A stretch of DNA of 64,000 bases from a virus: positions 1 through 64,000 of the IMG/VR virus record IMGVR_UViG_3300029911_000025; one strand, written 5' to 3'. Positions 54,521 through 61,539 of the stretch are shown here, piece after piece. Made by a program: the position numbers and the translations under genes. The notes under the pieces were generated by a model that was not told the DNA's origin, ran no database searches, and saw nothing but the letters and a program-made list of their open reading frames with translations. How positions within the stretch are numbered: the first letter of the stretch is position 1; every line of letters begins with the position of its first letter.

Positions 54521-54683
54521 GCTCATGGCAATCCTTGCCATAGGACCCGTATCAGGGCCGCTTTTGTTTTACGCCTACCATTGCGCCCGCAAGCGCCAAT
54601 GGTGGCGCGTAGCAGCGTCCCTGAGCCTGCTAGGGGCGTTTTATGTGCTGGCGCCCGCCCTGCTAGTTCGCCTGTTAGTTTAG
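54507..54683 (+). CDS. Two-span membrane protein (58 aa)
   Basis: The ATG at 54507 lies within the last codons of the previous gene. Two hydrophobic segments are clear: LMAILAIGPVSGPLLFYAY and VAASLSLLGAFYVLAPALLV, separated by a basic CARKRQWWR loop. It is the last gene before a TATACT promoter candidate. Role unknown; a membrane-active effector or superinfection factor is possible. Confidence 0.65.
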   Translation: MSTTKLMAILAIGPVSGPLLFYAYHCARKRQWWRVAASLSLLGAFYVLAPALLVRLLV

Positions 54684-54686
54684 GCT

Positions 54687-54692
54687 TATACT
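54687..54692 (+). promoter_or_regulatory. Putative -10 box TATACT
   Basis: The context is TTAGGCTTATACTTGC, and AGGCTTATACTT recurs exactly at 61474-61484. It would drive the mini-ORF at 54765 and the string of small genes from 54891. No clear -35. Confidence 0.55.
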
Positions 54693-54764
54693 TGCTTCGT
54701 TGGCTAACCCGCGAGCACGGCTCCGGCCGCGCGGGTAGTTCACAAGTACAGAGGAGAGACCATC

Positions 54765-54782
54765 ATGAATCCCGGAGGTTAA
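54765..54782 (+). promoter_or_regulatory. Five-codon leader peptide (MNPGG)
   Basis: ATG with the strong ribosome site AGAGGAGAGAC is followed after four codons by a stop. A 9-base-pair hairpin begins 15 bases later. The minicistron lies in the leader between the TATACT box and the first full gene at 54891. Translation could influence hairpin folding or ribosome access. Confidence 0.45.
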
Positions 54783-54796
54783 ACCCTTCAAGCCAA

Positions 54797-54875
54797 GGCC
54801 GACTCTTCCTGACCCGCGGAGTCGGCCGGGTCCACGGCTATCTGTCGTGCCGATGTGCGCAACTAAGCGCGAAAC
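54797..54875 (+). promoter_or_regulatory. Intergenic regulatory cassette C
   Basis: The hairpin GGCCGACTC/GAGTCGGCC (54797-54827) is followed by GTCCACGGCTATC (54830-54842), CGTGCCGATG (54846-54855), the stem GCGC/GCGC and CGAAAC (54870-54875). The AAGGAGG ribosome site and the start at 54891 follow. Cassette A shares 12 of 13 bases of the GTCCA word. Confidence 0.65.
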
Positions 54876-54890
54876 CCCAAGGAGGTCCTA

Positions 54891-55100
54891 ATGCTTATGC
54901 AAGGAAACAAGCCGGTGAAGTCCGGTGAACGAGTCATCGATCAGCTTGGCCGGTCGTGGCAGTACGAGCGTGATATTCCGGCCGCAAAGAAAACGCCCGC
55001 CATTGTCACGGTGCGGCGCATCGACATGACCGGCGAGCCCGTGCGCGGCGAGACTAACTTCGCCATCCCCATGTTCCCAGCCTACTGGGTGAAGTCGTGA
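54891..55100 (+). CDS. Small SH3-like protein (69 aa)
   Basis: AAGGAGGTCCTA stands directly before the ATG, one of the best ribosome sites in the window. The sequence (KPVKSGERVIDQLGRSWQYE, then AIVTVRRIDMTGEPVRGETN, PMFPAYWVKS) has the strand pattern of small beta-barrel proteins. No family. Its stop overlaps the next start (GTGA). Confidence 0.7.
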   Translation: MLMQGNKPVKSGERVIDQLGRSWQYERDIPAAKKTPAIVTVRRIDMTGEPVRGETNFAIPMFPAYWVKS

Positions 55101-55276
55101 CCCGCTTTCTCGGCTGTCTGGCGTGCGCCATGCTGGCGTGGTTCGTCGGTGCAGGGCTCCACGTTCCAGTCTGGAACGCGGGCTGGGCGTTAGCCGCCAT
55201 GGGCGACCGCTGTGATATGGCGTCCACGGCGTTCTGCGCCGCGATCTGGCTTAGTGCGGAAAGGAGAAGCAAATGA
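55097..55276 (+). CDS. Small membrane protein (59 aa)
   Basis: The GTG start is in a GTGA overlap and the end is an ATGA overlap. The protein contains two hydrophobic parts (LGCLACAMLAWFVGAGL and FCAAIWLSA) and four cysteines. It is too short for the frame-length cut-offs used in automatic calls but fits the coupling pattern. Confidence 0.5.
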   Translation: MTRFLGCLACAMLAWFVGAGLHVPVWNAGWALAAMGDRCDMASTAFCAAIWLSAERRSK

Positions 55277-55533
55277 TCCGCGAAGACTACACGTTCAGGG
55301 GAAAACCCTTCAGCCGGTTCATCCATATCTCGGGCGAGATCTGGTACACCTATTCCCACGAGACCGGGAATATGAGCATGACCCGGCCGAACCAATGGCG
55401 CCCACTGGCTGTCATGGACCGCATGCCCAGCCGTGGCAAGGGTGTACGCGAGGGCGTGCCTAACGACCCCGCGCATGCTCAGGCCGTGGCCGAGAGCCAC
55501 TTGGTCAACTACCGGCAGAGGACCGCGCCATGA
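55273..55533 (+). CDS. Hypothetical protein (86 aa)
   Basis: Coupled by ATGA on both sides. It opens with MIREDYTFRGKPFSRFIHIS, GEIWYTYSHETGNMS and a basic middle; the tail is helical (DPAHAQAVAESHLVNYRQR). No family recognised. Confidence 0.65.
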   Translation: MIREDYTFRGKPFSRFIHISGEIWYTYSHETGNMSMTRPNQWRPLAVMDRMPSRGKGVREGVPNDPAHAQAVAESHLVNYRQRTAP

Positions 55534-55712
55534 CCGTATCGCCAGAGCGGTTGAAAACCCGCGCCCGCGTTATGGCGGCGTGGCGAAAACGCCGCGAAGC
55601 CAAGGGTCAAGCCCCAACTGCCGACGCCATACAAGCGCGCATGCGGGACGTTTGGCCCACGATGTCACAAGACGAGCAAGAGTTCGTTTTTCAGCAGGAG
55701 GCAAAGCTGTGA
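55530..55712 (+). CDS. Small basic helical protein (60 aa)
   Basis: It starts at an ATGA overlap. Basic first half (PERLKTRARVMAAWRKRREA), then an acidic helix (SQDEQEFVFQQEAKL). The end overlaps the next gene as GTGA. The function is unknown. Confidence 0.6.
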   Translation: MTVSPERLKTRARVMAAWRKRREAKGQAPTADAIQARMRDVWPTMSQDEQEFVFQQEAKL

Positions 55713-55957
55713 CCACATTCATCAACGGCGGGATAGACGTATATCGTGCCCGCGTCATCGCCAGCGGACTAAGGCTCTACGCCAAGACCGGTATGAAGCC
55801 GAACAGCGCCTACACACCAACGGCCATGCTCAGGGCCGCGTCCGCCATCACGGGCGAGACATACAAGCGCGGCGAGTACGAACGCGCGGCGGCGGACCTC
55901 ACCAAGATCGCCGACGAGGACCTGCTCGTCGCCGTGGCGCGTGGGGATATCTCATGA
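55709..55957 (+). CDS. Small phage protein with INGGIDVYRA motif (82 aa)
   Basis: The sequence FINGGIDVYRARVIASGLRL, then AKTGMKPNSAYTPTAMLRAA and ITGETYKRGEYERAAADL is a recognisable conserved family of small helical phage proteins of unknown function. The GTG at 55709 is in a GTGA overlap; a long upstream extension is a shadow. Confidence 0.75.
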   Translation: MTTFINGGIDVYRARVIASGLRLYAKTGMKPNSAYTPTAMLRAASAITGETYKRGEYERAAADLTKIADEDLLVAVARGDIS

Positions 55958-56154
55958 ACCGAGAACGCGAAGATACACTGGGCGAGTGTATCATCGTCGT
56001 TGTGGTCGGGCTGATATTCTTGGTCGGCTACATCAAGCACGAGCATGACGCGATGCAGATAACCCCGCCGCGCGTCAGGGCGCCGCCCTTTATGCTTTGC
56101 CTTGAAGAAGCGCTGAGCGGGGATCCTCTCAACCACTGCAACGGAGTACCGTGA
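55954..56154 (+). CDS. Single-span membrane protein (66 aa)
   Basis: Starts at an ATGA overlap. Residues 11-27 (GECIIVVVVGLIFLVGYI) form a transmembrane segment. The rest is polar with two cysteines and Pro-rich (ITPPRVRAPPF). Role unknown. Confidence 0.62.
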   Translation: MNREREDTLGECIIVVVVGLIFLVGYIKHEHDAMQITPPRVRAPPFMLCLEEALSGDPLNHCNGVP

Positions 56155-56585
56155 TGAAAGACTTATTCGCTGGTGAAATGCGCGACATGACCAAGGAAGA
56201 GGCCAACGTTCTCATGAGCGTTATGTTCGCTGAGACACGCGGCGCGTTACCGCCGGTCAAAGCCCCTGACCTGTTCGCCGACATTGAGCCGCCCGACGTA
56301 ACCAAAATCATCCAGAAACGTCTGGAGCTAACCGATCTGGAGTATAGCCCCGGCGTCGTTCTGGTTCTGAGCGAAGTGGCGGCGTGCAATCCAGGCCGTG
56401 CTGTCATGCTGGCGCATGCGCTGTTCAAGGCGACGCGCGAATACGGCGAGCCCATCACGGTGCTGGCGTTCGGGCTGAATATCTTGCCACGCGGCTACCC
56501 GACCGACGACAATTTCCGCGCTGTCTGGAACTCCCAGAAGATCGGCAGCGGGAACTACTTGGACACGGCGGAGGCGTGGCAGTGA
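56154..56585 (+). CDS. Hypothetical protein (143 aa)
   Basis: The ATG in a TGATG overlap is preferred over the GTG one codon before. It is mostly helical (TKEEANVLMSVMFAETRG, VVLVLSEVAACNPGRAVML), with an LAFGLNILPRGYPTDDNF segment. No family recognised. Confidence 0.65.
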   Translation: MKDLFAGEMRDMTKEEANVLMSVMFAETRGALPPVKAPDLFADIEPPDVTKIIQKRLELTDLEYSPGVVLVLSEVAACNPGRAVMLAHALFKATREYGEPITVLAFGLNILPRGYPTDDNFRAVWNSQKIGSGNYLDTAEAWQ

Positions 56586-56635
56586 GCCGCATGTACAGAC
56601 GGACCCTATTCTGCCTGTTCCTTTTTCTTCATTGA
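56582..56635 (+). CDS. Very short hydrophobic peptide (17 aa)
   Basis: The GTG lies in a GTGA overlap with the previous stop and 17 codons follow before a TGA; the peptide is basic at the start and then hydrophobic (FCLFLFLH). It may be a real leader or membrane peptide or only a chance frame. Confidence 0.25.
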   Translation: MSRMYRRTLFCLFLFLH

Positions 56636-56648
56636 TATGGCGGCCTAA

Positions 56649-56870
56649 GTGAGTATCTTCGATAACATTGTCGTAGAATACGGCGGCGCTCTTGCGATTG
56701 GGTCGAGCGCTGATTATCGCGCGCGCTCATGTTTAGAGTGGTGCCATATCACCTTGCTTAGGCGCGGCGCTCAGAAACGCGCCGAATACTGGGCAGACTC
56801 TTGGTTCTATGAACTTCAATGCGCCCACTACTGGGCGATGTACGCACTAGCCTTGGAGGAAAACTCATGA
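56649..56870 (+). CDS. Hypothetical protein, GTG start (73 aa)
   Basis: The frame opens with GTG, has no strong ribosome site and ends in an ATGA overlap with the next gene. It is Trp/Cys-rich (RSCLEWCHITLLRRGAQKR, YWADSWFYELQCAHYWAMYA) and predicted helical. No family. Confidence 0.55.
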   Translation: MSIFDNIVVEYGGALAIGSSADYRARSCLEWCHITLLRRGAQKRAEYWADSWFYELQCAHYWAMYALALEENS

Positions 56871-57178
56871 TCAACTTCGAACTGAAACATCCACAAGCTA
56901 CGCGCGAGATGCTCGGGTATATCCCCGGCTTCTTAAACGAACACGACAAGGATGATGCCGTGGCGCAGCTTCACAAGTGCTACGCCCATGGGGGCGGGTG
57001 GTGCCCGTTTGAGGGCTTTACGATGCTCCCAAACGGCAACCTCCAGTATCCAGGAGACCCGCCGACCCGGTTACTCGCCGAAGGAAAGCTTCGCAAAGAG
57101 GTAATCCGTATATACGAGCACGCGTGGGTAGCCGTTGTTCAGCCCGACGGGGCGTTTATTGTGGCCCGTATGGACTAA
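56867..57178 (+). CDS. Hypothetical protein (103 aa)
   Basis: Begins at an ATGA overlap. The sequence LKHPQATREMLGYIPGFLNE, then AVAQLHKCYAHGGGWCPFEG and LPNGNLQYPGDPPTRLLAEG resembles small phage proteins with a short beta hairpin. No function. It is the last gene before the primase transcription unit. Confidence 0.65.
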   Translation: MINFELKHPQATREMLGYIPGFLNEHDKDDAVAQLHKCYAHGGGWCPFEGFTMLPNGNLQYPGDPPTRLLAEGKLRKEVIRIYEHAWVAVVQPDGAFIVARMD

Positions 57179-57208
57179 TACCCTGTAGCCAAACCCTTTG
57201 CGGGCGGC

Positions 57209-57214
57209 TATACT
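57209..57214 (+). promoter_or_regulatory. Putative -10 box TATACT for primase unit
   Basis: The context GCGGCTATACTGGTTAG matches the TATACT boxes at 48565, 54687 and 61478. It stands about 98 bases before the primase TTG start and just before a leader rich in inverted repeats. No consensus -35. Confidence 0.5.
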
Positions 57215-57241
57215 GGTTAGTTCCACCTGTGGCCGGGTGGT

Positions 57242-57290
57242 GGGGCGGCGCACTGAAGAGTTCTGGACCTTCGCTTTAGCGCGCCGCCCC
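57242..57290 (+). promoter_or_regulatory. Leader hairpin upstream of primase
   Basis: GGGGCGGCGC (57242-57251) and GCGCCGCCCC (57281-57290) pair perfectly around a 29-base loop. It lies between the TATACT box and the TTG start. With the rare start codon it could modulate primase synthesis; no known riboswitch class fits. Confidence 0.55.
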
Positions 57291-57311
57291 TACTTTAGCG
57301 GGAGGGTCCAC

Positions 57312-59333
57312 TTGTTAGACATTGCGGCGGTAAAGGTTAAGAGCAGCGGGCTGACGCCAAAGGAAGCTGCCGATCTTGGTATGTACAGCATCGAGAGCGC
57401 GCTAGTTCTAGGGTCCAACTTCAAGGCGACGCCCTCCCTTGTCATCCCGTATTACGATATCGCCGGTAAACCGTTGCGCGATGCGACGGTCCCGTTCTTC
57501 CGCGTCAGGTACCTAGACGCCAACCCTTCCGTCAAAGGGTTCAACGCCAGCAAGGCGCAGCGCTACAGCCAGCCCGCCTTTACCAGCGCGCACGCCTACT
57601 TCCCTAAGAGCCTACCGTGGTCCACAATCGCGGAGAACACGGACGAGCCCATAATCATAACCGAGGGCGAGCTCAAAGCCGCCAAGGCCGCAGCGCATAA
57701 CTTCAGCGCCATCGGGCTGGGCGGCGTGCATAACTTCCGCGCAGCCAAAGACGGTATCTTCTGGCTCCCCGAACTTGAGACAATCAAGTGGGCGCGCCGG
57801 GCTGTCTACGTGGCGTATGATTCAGACTATGTGGACAACCCCATGGTCTGCCACGCCATTAACCTTCTGTGTGAAGAACTCCAAGAGCGCGGCGCCAAGC
57901 CCCGGCTCATATCGCTACCCGATGTGTACGCCGATAAGAAGACTGGGCTTGATGACTTTCTGATAGAGCGCGGCGAAGAGAAACTCGTGGCCCTTATGGC
58001 CGAAGCCGAACCACTTGTTATATCAACCAAGCTATGGGAGATGAACGACGAACTAACGTATGTGCGTGACCCCGGCATTATCATAGCCTCATCAGACGGT
58101 GAGTCGTACAATATCAAGATGTCGCCCGCTGGGTTTACCGGTCATAGCGACTGGGCAACCCAAAGCACGCCCGAGCGCGTGGTAAAGCCGGGCGGCTCCC
58201 TTAGCTATGACAAGGTTAGCGCCGCCGCCGCCTGGATAAAGTGGCCACTGCGTAAGTCTGTTGCAAAGATCACCTATGCGCCGGGCGCGCCCAAGTTCAC
58301 CGACGATGGTCTGTTCAACGAGTGGAACGGCTGGGGGTGCGAACCCAAAAAAGGCGACATCAAGCCGTGGACTGATCTTACAAAATTCCTATTCGAAGAT
58401 GCCGAGGCCGAGTTCCTAGATTGGTTCCTGGATTGGTGCGCCTACCCGATACAGTACCCCGGCACGAAGCTGTTCAGCGCTGTCATTGTGCATGGGCGCG
58501 CCACAGGTACGGGCAAAAGCTTGGTGGGATACACGCTAGGCTCTTTGTATGGCTATAACTTCACCAAGGTGACAAACCGCCAGCTCAAGTCAAGCTTCAA
58601 CACATGGGCGGCAAACAAACAGTTCATACTTGGCGATGAGATATCCGGTACAGACAAACGAGCAGAGTCCGACGAACTCAAAGCTGTGATCACTCAAGAA
58701 GAAATTTCCATAAACACGAAGAACGTGCCGGAGTACACAATACCGGACGTGATCAATTACTATTTCACGAGCAACCATGCCGATGCGTTCTATATCGAAG
58801 ACAAGGACCGCCGGTATGCTATTCATGAAGTGACCCAAGATGAGCCGCTGCCTGACGAGTTCTACCGCAAGTATCACGAGTGGCGGACCAACGGCGGCCC
58901 GAGCCATCTGTTCTATTACTTGCTACACAGGGACACGTCTAACTTCAACCCACATGCGCCCGCCTTCAAGACCGCTGCTAAGGCTAGAATGGTTGTTCAC
59001 GGGCGCAGCGACCTAGGGGCGTGGTGCGCAGACCTGCGCGAAAACCCCGACGCTTATCTTATGCTTGGTAAGATGCGGCATAGGCGTGACCTTTTCACTG
59101 CCAAAGATATTCTAGCCATGTACCAGCAGAATCACGACCCATCTGGTAAGGTCACCATCAACGGCATGTCCCGTGCTTTGGCCGCCGCTGGGTTTGCTCA
59201 AGCCCATAAGGGAAACCCCATACGTTTAGATGACGGCTCGCAAAGCCGCTTCTTTATCGTGCGCAATACAGCCAAGTGGAAGAAAGCTTCTTTGGCTGAT
59301 CTTCTAAAGAACACAAAGGTAGGTCCGCTATGA
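57312..59333 (+). CDS. Primase-helicase with TOPRIM-like and SF3/DUF5906 domains
   Basis: The TTG at 57312, preceded by GGAGGGTCCAC, gives 673 residues. The N-terminal half has a TOPRIM-like region: IIITEGELKAAKAAAHNFSA, IGLGGVHNF, VYVAYDSDYVDNPMVCHAIN and GLDDFLIERG, close to DUF3854. From about 380 the helicase core follows: VIVHGRATGTGKSLVGYTLG (Walker A), FILGDEISGTDKRAESDELK and YYFTSNHADAFYIEDKDRR (motif C and arginine), as in SF3/DUF5906 replicative helicases. It would unwind DNA and prime synthesis for the family A polymerase. Confidence 0.88.
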   Translation: MLDIAAVKVKSSGLTPKEAADLGMYSIESALVLGSNFKATPSLVIPYYDIAGKPLRDATVPFFRVRYLDANPSVKGFNASKAQRYSQPAFTSAHAYFPKSLPWSTIAENTDEPIIITEGELKAAKAAAHNFSAIGLGGVHNFRAAKDGIFWLPELETIKWARRAVYVAYDSDYVDNPMVCHAINLLCEELQERGAKPRLISLPDVYADKKTGLDDFLIERGEEKLVALMAEAEPLVISTKLWEMNDELTYVRDPGIIIASSDGESYNIKMSPAGFTGHSDWATQSTPERVVKPGGSLSYDKVSAAAAWIKWPLRKSVAKITYAPGAPKFTDDGLFNEWNGWGCEPKKGDIKPWTDLTKFLFEDAEAEFLDWFLDWCAYPIQYPGTKLFSAVIVHGRATGTGKSLVGYTLGSLYGYNFTKVTNRQLKSSFNTWAANKQFILGDEISGTDKRAESDELKAVITQEEISINTKNVPEYTIPDVINYYFTSNHADAFYIEDKDRRYAIHEVTQDEPLPDEFYRKYHEWRTNGGPSHLFYYLLHRDTSNFNPHAPAFKTAAKARMVVHGRSDLGAWCADLRENPDAYLMLGKMRHRRDLFTAKDILAMYQQNHDPSGKVTINGMSRALAAAGFAQAHKGNPIRLDDGSQSRFFIVRNTAKWKKASLADLLKNTKVGPL

Positions 59334-59533
59334 CTTCTAAATGGGTGGAAAGTTTTGATCATTACGCCGGTTGCGTCGACACGCCGTTGACGCCCCGCCG
59401 TGTTTTCCGAGGCGCGATGATGCTGATGATAGCGCTCGAAAGTGGCGAAGTAATTTTGAGCACGCCGTTACTCGAGGGTGAAACGACGGTGAAGATAATC
59501 AAGCACGGCGACGGGGTTATGGTGCAGCTATGA
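59330..59533 (+). CDS. Small protein (67 aa)
   Basis: Coupled to primase by an ATGA overlap. A short acidic beta pattern (MIALESGEVILSTPLLEGET, TVKIIKHGDGVMVQL) follows a Cys-containing start. No family. It overlaps the next gene by four bases. Confidence 0.6.
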   Translation: MTSKWVESFDHYAGCVDTPLTPRRVFRGAMMLMIALESGEVILSTPLLEGETTVKIIKHGDGVMVQL

Positions 59534-59736
59534 TAATCGACACAATAGAATTCAACATGGCCGTCGAAGAATTTGACAGGTCGTTTCCTAATGCGTTTAC
59601 GCTGATCAACCCAGAGCCCAAGTTCTGCTTCAACGGATGCGCGTTTGTTTTGGTCGAGATTGAAATGGTCCCAGTAGAGGACAACGCGCCGGTCATGCTT
59701 GTGTGTCGCGCTCACCGAACACTTGACATAAAATAG
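59530..59736 (+). CDS. Small protein (68 aa)
   Basis: Begins at an ATGA overlap. The sequence MIIDTIEFNMAVEEFDRSFP, then NPEPKFCFNGCAFVLVEIEM and VCRAHRTLDIK has three cysteines and strand-helix alternation. Role unknown. Confidence 0.6.
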   Translation: MIIDTIEFNMAVEEFDRSFPNAFTLINPEPKFCFNGCAFVLVEIEMVPVEDNAPVMLVCRAHRTLDIK

Positions 59737-59810
59737 TGGATTGTGTCGCGGAAAATATCCGTGCTAGCCTTGACGTACTGGCGCATCCCGCGCTAGCAAA
59801 GAGATACACC

Positions 59811-60050
59811 ATGGCCACACGCTATATCCACGTAGACTTTGCCGGTACGCACAGCGAGGCGACCGGCTACCTAGCCGCGCGCCCCGCGCTGGGCTTGCTG
59901 CGCGTCAGCCGCCACAAGTCACCCAACGGTGACTGCATGATAGGCGCGCACTTGCGCACGCCCGACCACGAGGCGCAAGTGCGCGACCAACTGTTACAGC
60001 TTGACCCCGACCAATGGTCTGCCGACCACATCGCTTGTAATAGGCACTGA
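59811..60050 (+). CDS. Small conserved phage protein (79 aa)
   Basis: The ATG at 59811, after AAAGAGATACACC, is preferred to a GTG at 59736 that would cover a region with inverted GCTAGC repeats. The sequence MATRYIHVDFAGTHSEATGY, then LGLLRVSRHKSPNGDCMIGA and HLRTPDHEAQVRDQL is regular and looks conserved. No function known. It ends just before the methyltransferase. Confidence 0.65.
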   Translation: MATRYIHVDFAGTHSEATGYLAARPALGLLRVSRHKSPNGDCMIGAHLRTPDHEAQVRDQLLQLDPDQWSADHIACNRH

Positions 60051-60052
60051 CG

Positions 60053-60712
60053 GTGAAACGCGCCCTCGACCTATTTTGTGGCGCCGGGGGCGCGACCCGC
60101 GGTTTACAGCAAGCGGGATATCACGTGACCGGCGTGGACATCATGCCGCAGCCCCGCTACTGCGGCGACGCGTTTGTACGGGCAGACGCCATGACGTACC
60201 CGCTAAAGGGGTTTGACTTTATCTGGGCAAGCCCGCCGTGCCAAGGCCACACGCAGATGAACAACGATAAATCTTCGCATGACCCATCTATGCTTGGCCG
60301 CATGCGCCGCCGTCTAGAGCGGCAGACAATCCCGTGGGCGTTGGAAAATGTTGTCAGCGCCAGTGCCCGCGCCGCTATGGGACCTTTGGCTGAAATTCTA
60401 TGCGGCTCCATGTTTGGGCTGGGCGCCAGCCACGCGGGTAAATTCTACCAGCTACAGCGTCACCGGCTTGTGTTAGCGGGTGGCTTTGGCCCTGCGCTGC
60501 CGCCCTGCGCCCATACAGAGCCCGTTGTGGGCGTTTACGGCGGGCACGCGCGTTGTAGGGCCGCAAAGCACGGGGGCCGCGCTACGCGTGATCCCTGGGA
60601 TCACCGCGCCGTGGCGAGCGAGGCCATGGGTATTGACTGGATGACTCTCAGTGAATTAAGCGAGGCAATCCCGCCCGCTTACTCCAAATGGGTGGTAGAG
60701 CAATGGACGTAG
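60053..60712 (+). CDS. Small C5 cytosine DNA methyltransferase
   Basis: GTG start. Visible motifs: I (LDLFCGAGGATRGLQQAG), IV (SPPCQGH, nucleophile Cys63), VI (ALENV, Glu98), VIII-like (QLQRHRLVLAGGFG) and X (IPPAYSKWVVEQ). The whole protein is 219 residues, about two thirds of an ordinary C5 enzyme, with only a short region for target recognition. No restriction enzyme gene is beside it, so it is an orphan methyltransferase, probably protecting phage DNA or marking sites. Its activity on a possibly hypermodified genome would be interesting. Confidence 0.87.
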   Translation: MKRALDLFCGAGGATRGLQQAGYHVTGVDIMPQPRYCGDAFVRADAMTYPLKGFDFIWASPPCQGHTQMNNDKSSHDPSMLGRMRRRLERQTIPWALENVVSASARAAMGPLAEILCGSMFGLGASHAGKFYQLQRHRLVLAGGFGPALPPCAHTEPVVGVYGGHARCRAAKHGGRATRDPWDHRAVASEAMGIDWMTLSELSEAIPPAYSKWVVEQWT

Positions 60713-60945
60713 GCCCCGGCACACCGCTGATATTTATTGGCCCCGAGATTGAAGATTACCCTAGTGGTCTTACCGTCGGCGCGCTGTATTTTGTCGCCGA
60801 AGTCATGCCCGGCTTTTGTACCATGGCTCGCGTGACGCTTCGTGGTGGTCCTGGATATTGGAGAGCGTACTGTCTCTGCGGCTTCAAACCGCTGGGCGAC
60901 CCCGATGAAATTCTGGAAGAAGATAAGGTGCTTGAAGATGCCTGA
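60703..60945 (+). CDS. Hypothetical SH3-like protein (80 aa)
   Basis: Its ATG at 60703 overlaps the methyltransferase by ten bases. The sequence (PLIFIGPEIEDYPSGLTVGA, LYFVAEVMPGFCTMARVTLR) has a strand-rich pattern with a C-terminal acidic helix (DEILEEDKVLEDA). A small beta-barrel nucleic-acid or protein binder is possible. Confidence 0.6.
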   Translation: MDVGPGTPLIFIGPEIEDYPSGLTVGALYFVAEVMPGFCTMARVTLRGGPGYWRAYCLCGFKPLGDPDEILEEDKVLEDA

Positions 60946-61222
60946 CATAATTCTGAAATTCGACGGCGTACCACAATGCCAAGTCTTCTTAGATGGCTTC
61001 GTGCAAACCGGCGCGGTGGAAGTCAACCTTACCCAAGGCTATGTCAAGCGCGCCTTTACAGGTGAACCGGGGCCAGCCCAGACCAAAGTCGGTAGCCACG
61101 GCTACGTCTTCGACTTGGAGCAGGAAGACTTCGTGCTTGAAACTGTCAAAGGTGAGATTCACATAGACTGGGTTGACAAAGCGGCGGGCCGCGCTTGGTT
61201 GGAGAGACACGGTGACGCGTGA
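60938..61222 (+). CDS. Hypothetical protein (94 aa)
   Basis: The ATG at 60938 overlaps the previous gene by eight bases. The sequence alternates strands (MPDIILKFDGVPQCQVFLDG, AVEVNLTQGYVKRAFTGEPG, YVFDLEQEDFVLETVKGEIH) and ends in a helix. No family. Confidence 0.62.
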   Translation: MPDIILKFDGVPQCQVFLDGFVQTGAVEVNLTQGYVKRAFTGEPGPAQTKVGSHGYVFDLEQEDFVLETVKGEIHIDWVDKAAGRAWLERHGDA

Positions 61223-61466
61223 AGAAGCCCTGATCGCACTTGGCATAAACGACCCCGCCGAAGCCAGCGCCGCGTTTCGGCGACTTAGTGTAACATGCCA
61301 CCCCGATTGTCGCACACCCGACGCGGCGCGCTGGGCGGAAATATCTAAGGCCAAGGGTGTTCTCATGACCCCTGTCAAGTGTGTTCTGTGCAAAGGGCAA
61401 GGGCGCTTTGTAACCCGCATCACACAAATATGTGAAGCGTGCAACGGCACGGGCTGGCAATCCTAA
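61212..61466 (+). CDS. Mini DnaJ-like protein: partial J domain plus zinc motifs (84 aa)
   Basis: The GTG start overlaps the previous gene. Residues 5-50 read as a shortened J domain, with AFRRLSVTCHPDC containing the HPD triad (30-32) needed to stimulate Hsp70, and WAEISKAKGVLM matching helix III. Then come two CxxCxGxG motifs (CVLCKGQG at 57-64 and CEACNGTG at 74-81), the zinc repeats of DnaJ. Ordinary DnaJ has four such repeats and substrate domains; here only two. It may recruit host DnaK to a phage protein. Confidence 0.78.
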   Translation: MTREEALIALGINDPAEASAAFRRLSVTCHPDCRTPDAARWAEISKAKGVLMTPVKCVLCKGQGRFVTRITQICEACNGTGWQS

Positions 61467-61477
61467 ATCAAAAGGCT

Positions 61478-61483
61478 TATACT
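61478..61483 (+). promoter_or_regulatory. Putative -10 box TATACT
   Basis: AGGCTTATACTT is identical over its core to the element at 54683-54693. A hairpin GGTGGGGC/GCCCCGCC follows (about 61489-61507), then CGAAAAC and an ACTCGTAACTCGTT word, repeated at 62800, before the start at 61540. Confidence 0.55.
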
Positions 61484-61510
61484 TTCTGGTGGGGCGCTGC
61501 CCCGCCGAAA

Positions 61511-61524
61511 ACTCGTAACTCGTT
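61511..61524 (+). repeat. 14-bp leader word, copy 1
   Basis: ACTCGTAACTCGTT stands here and at 62800-62813, in both cases 17-30 bases before a start codon and just before the ribosome site. The word contains a direct repeat of CTCGT/CTCGTT. It may be a shared translation or processing signal. Confidence 0.7.
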
Positions 61525-61539
61525 CAACGGAGAAATAAG

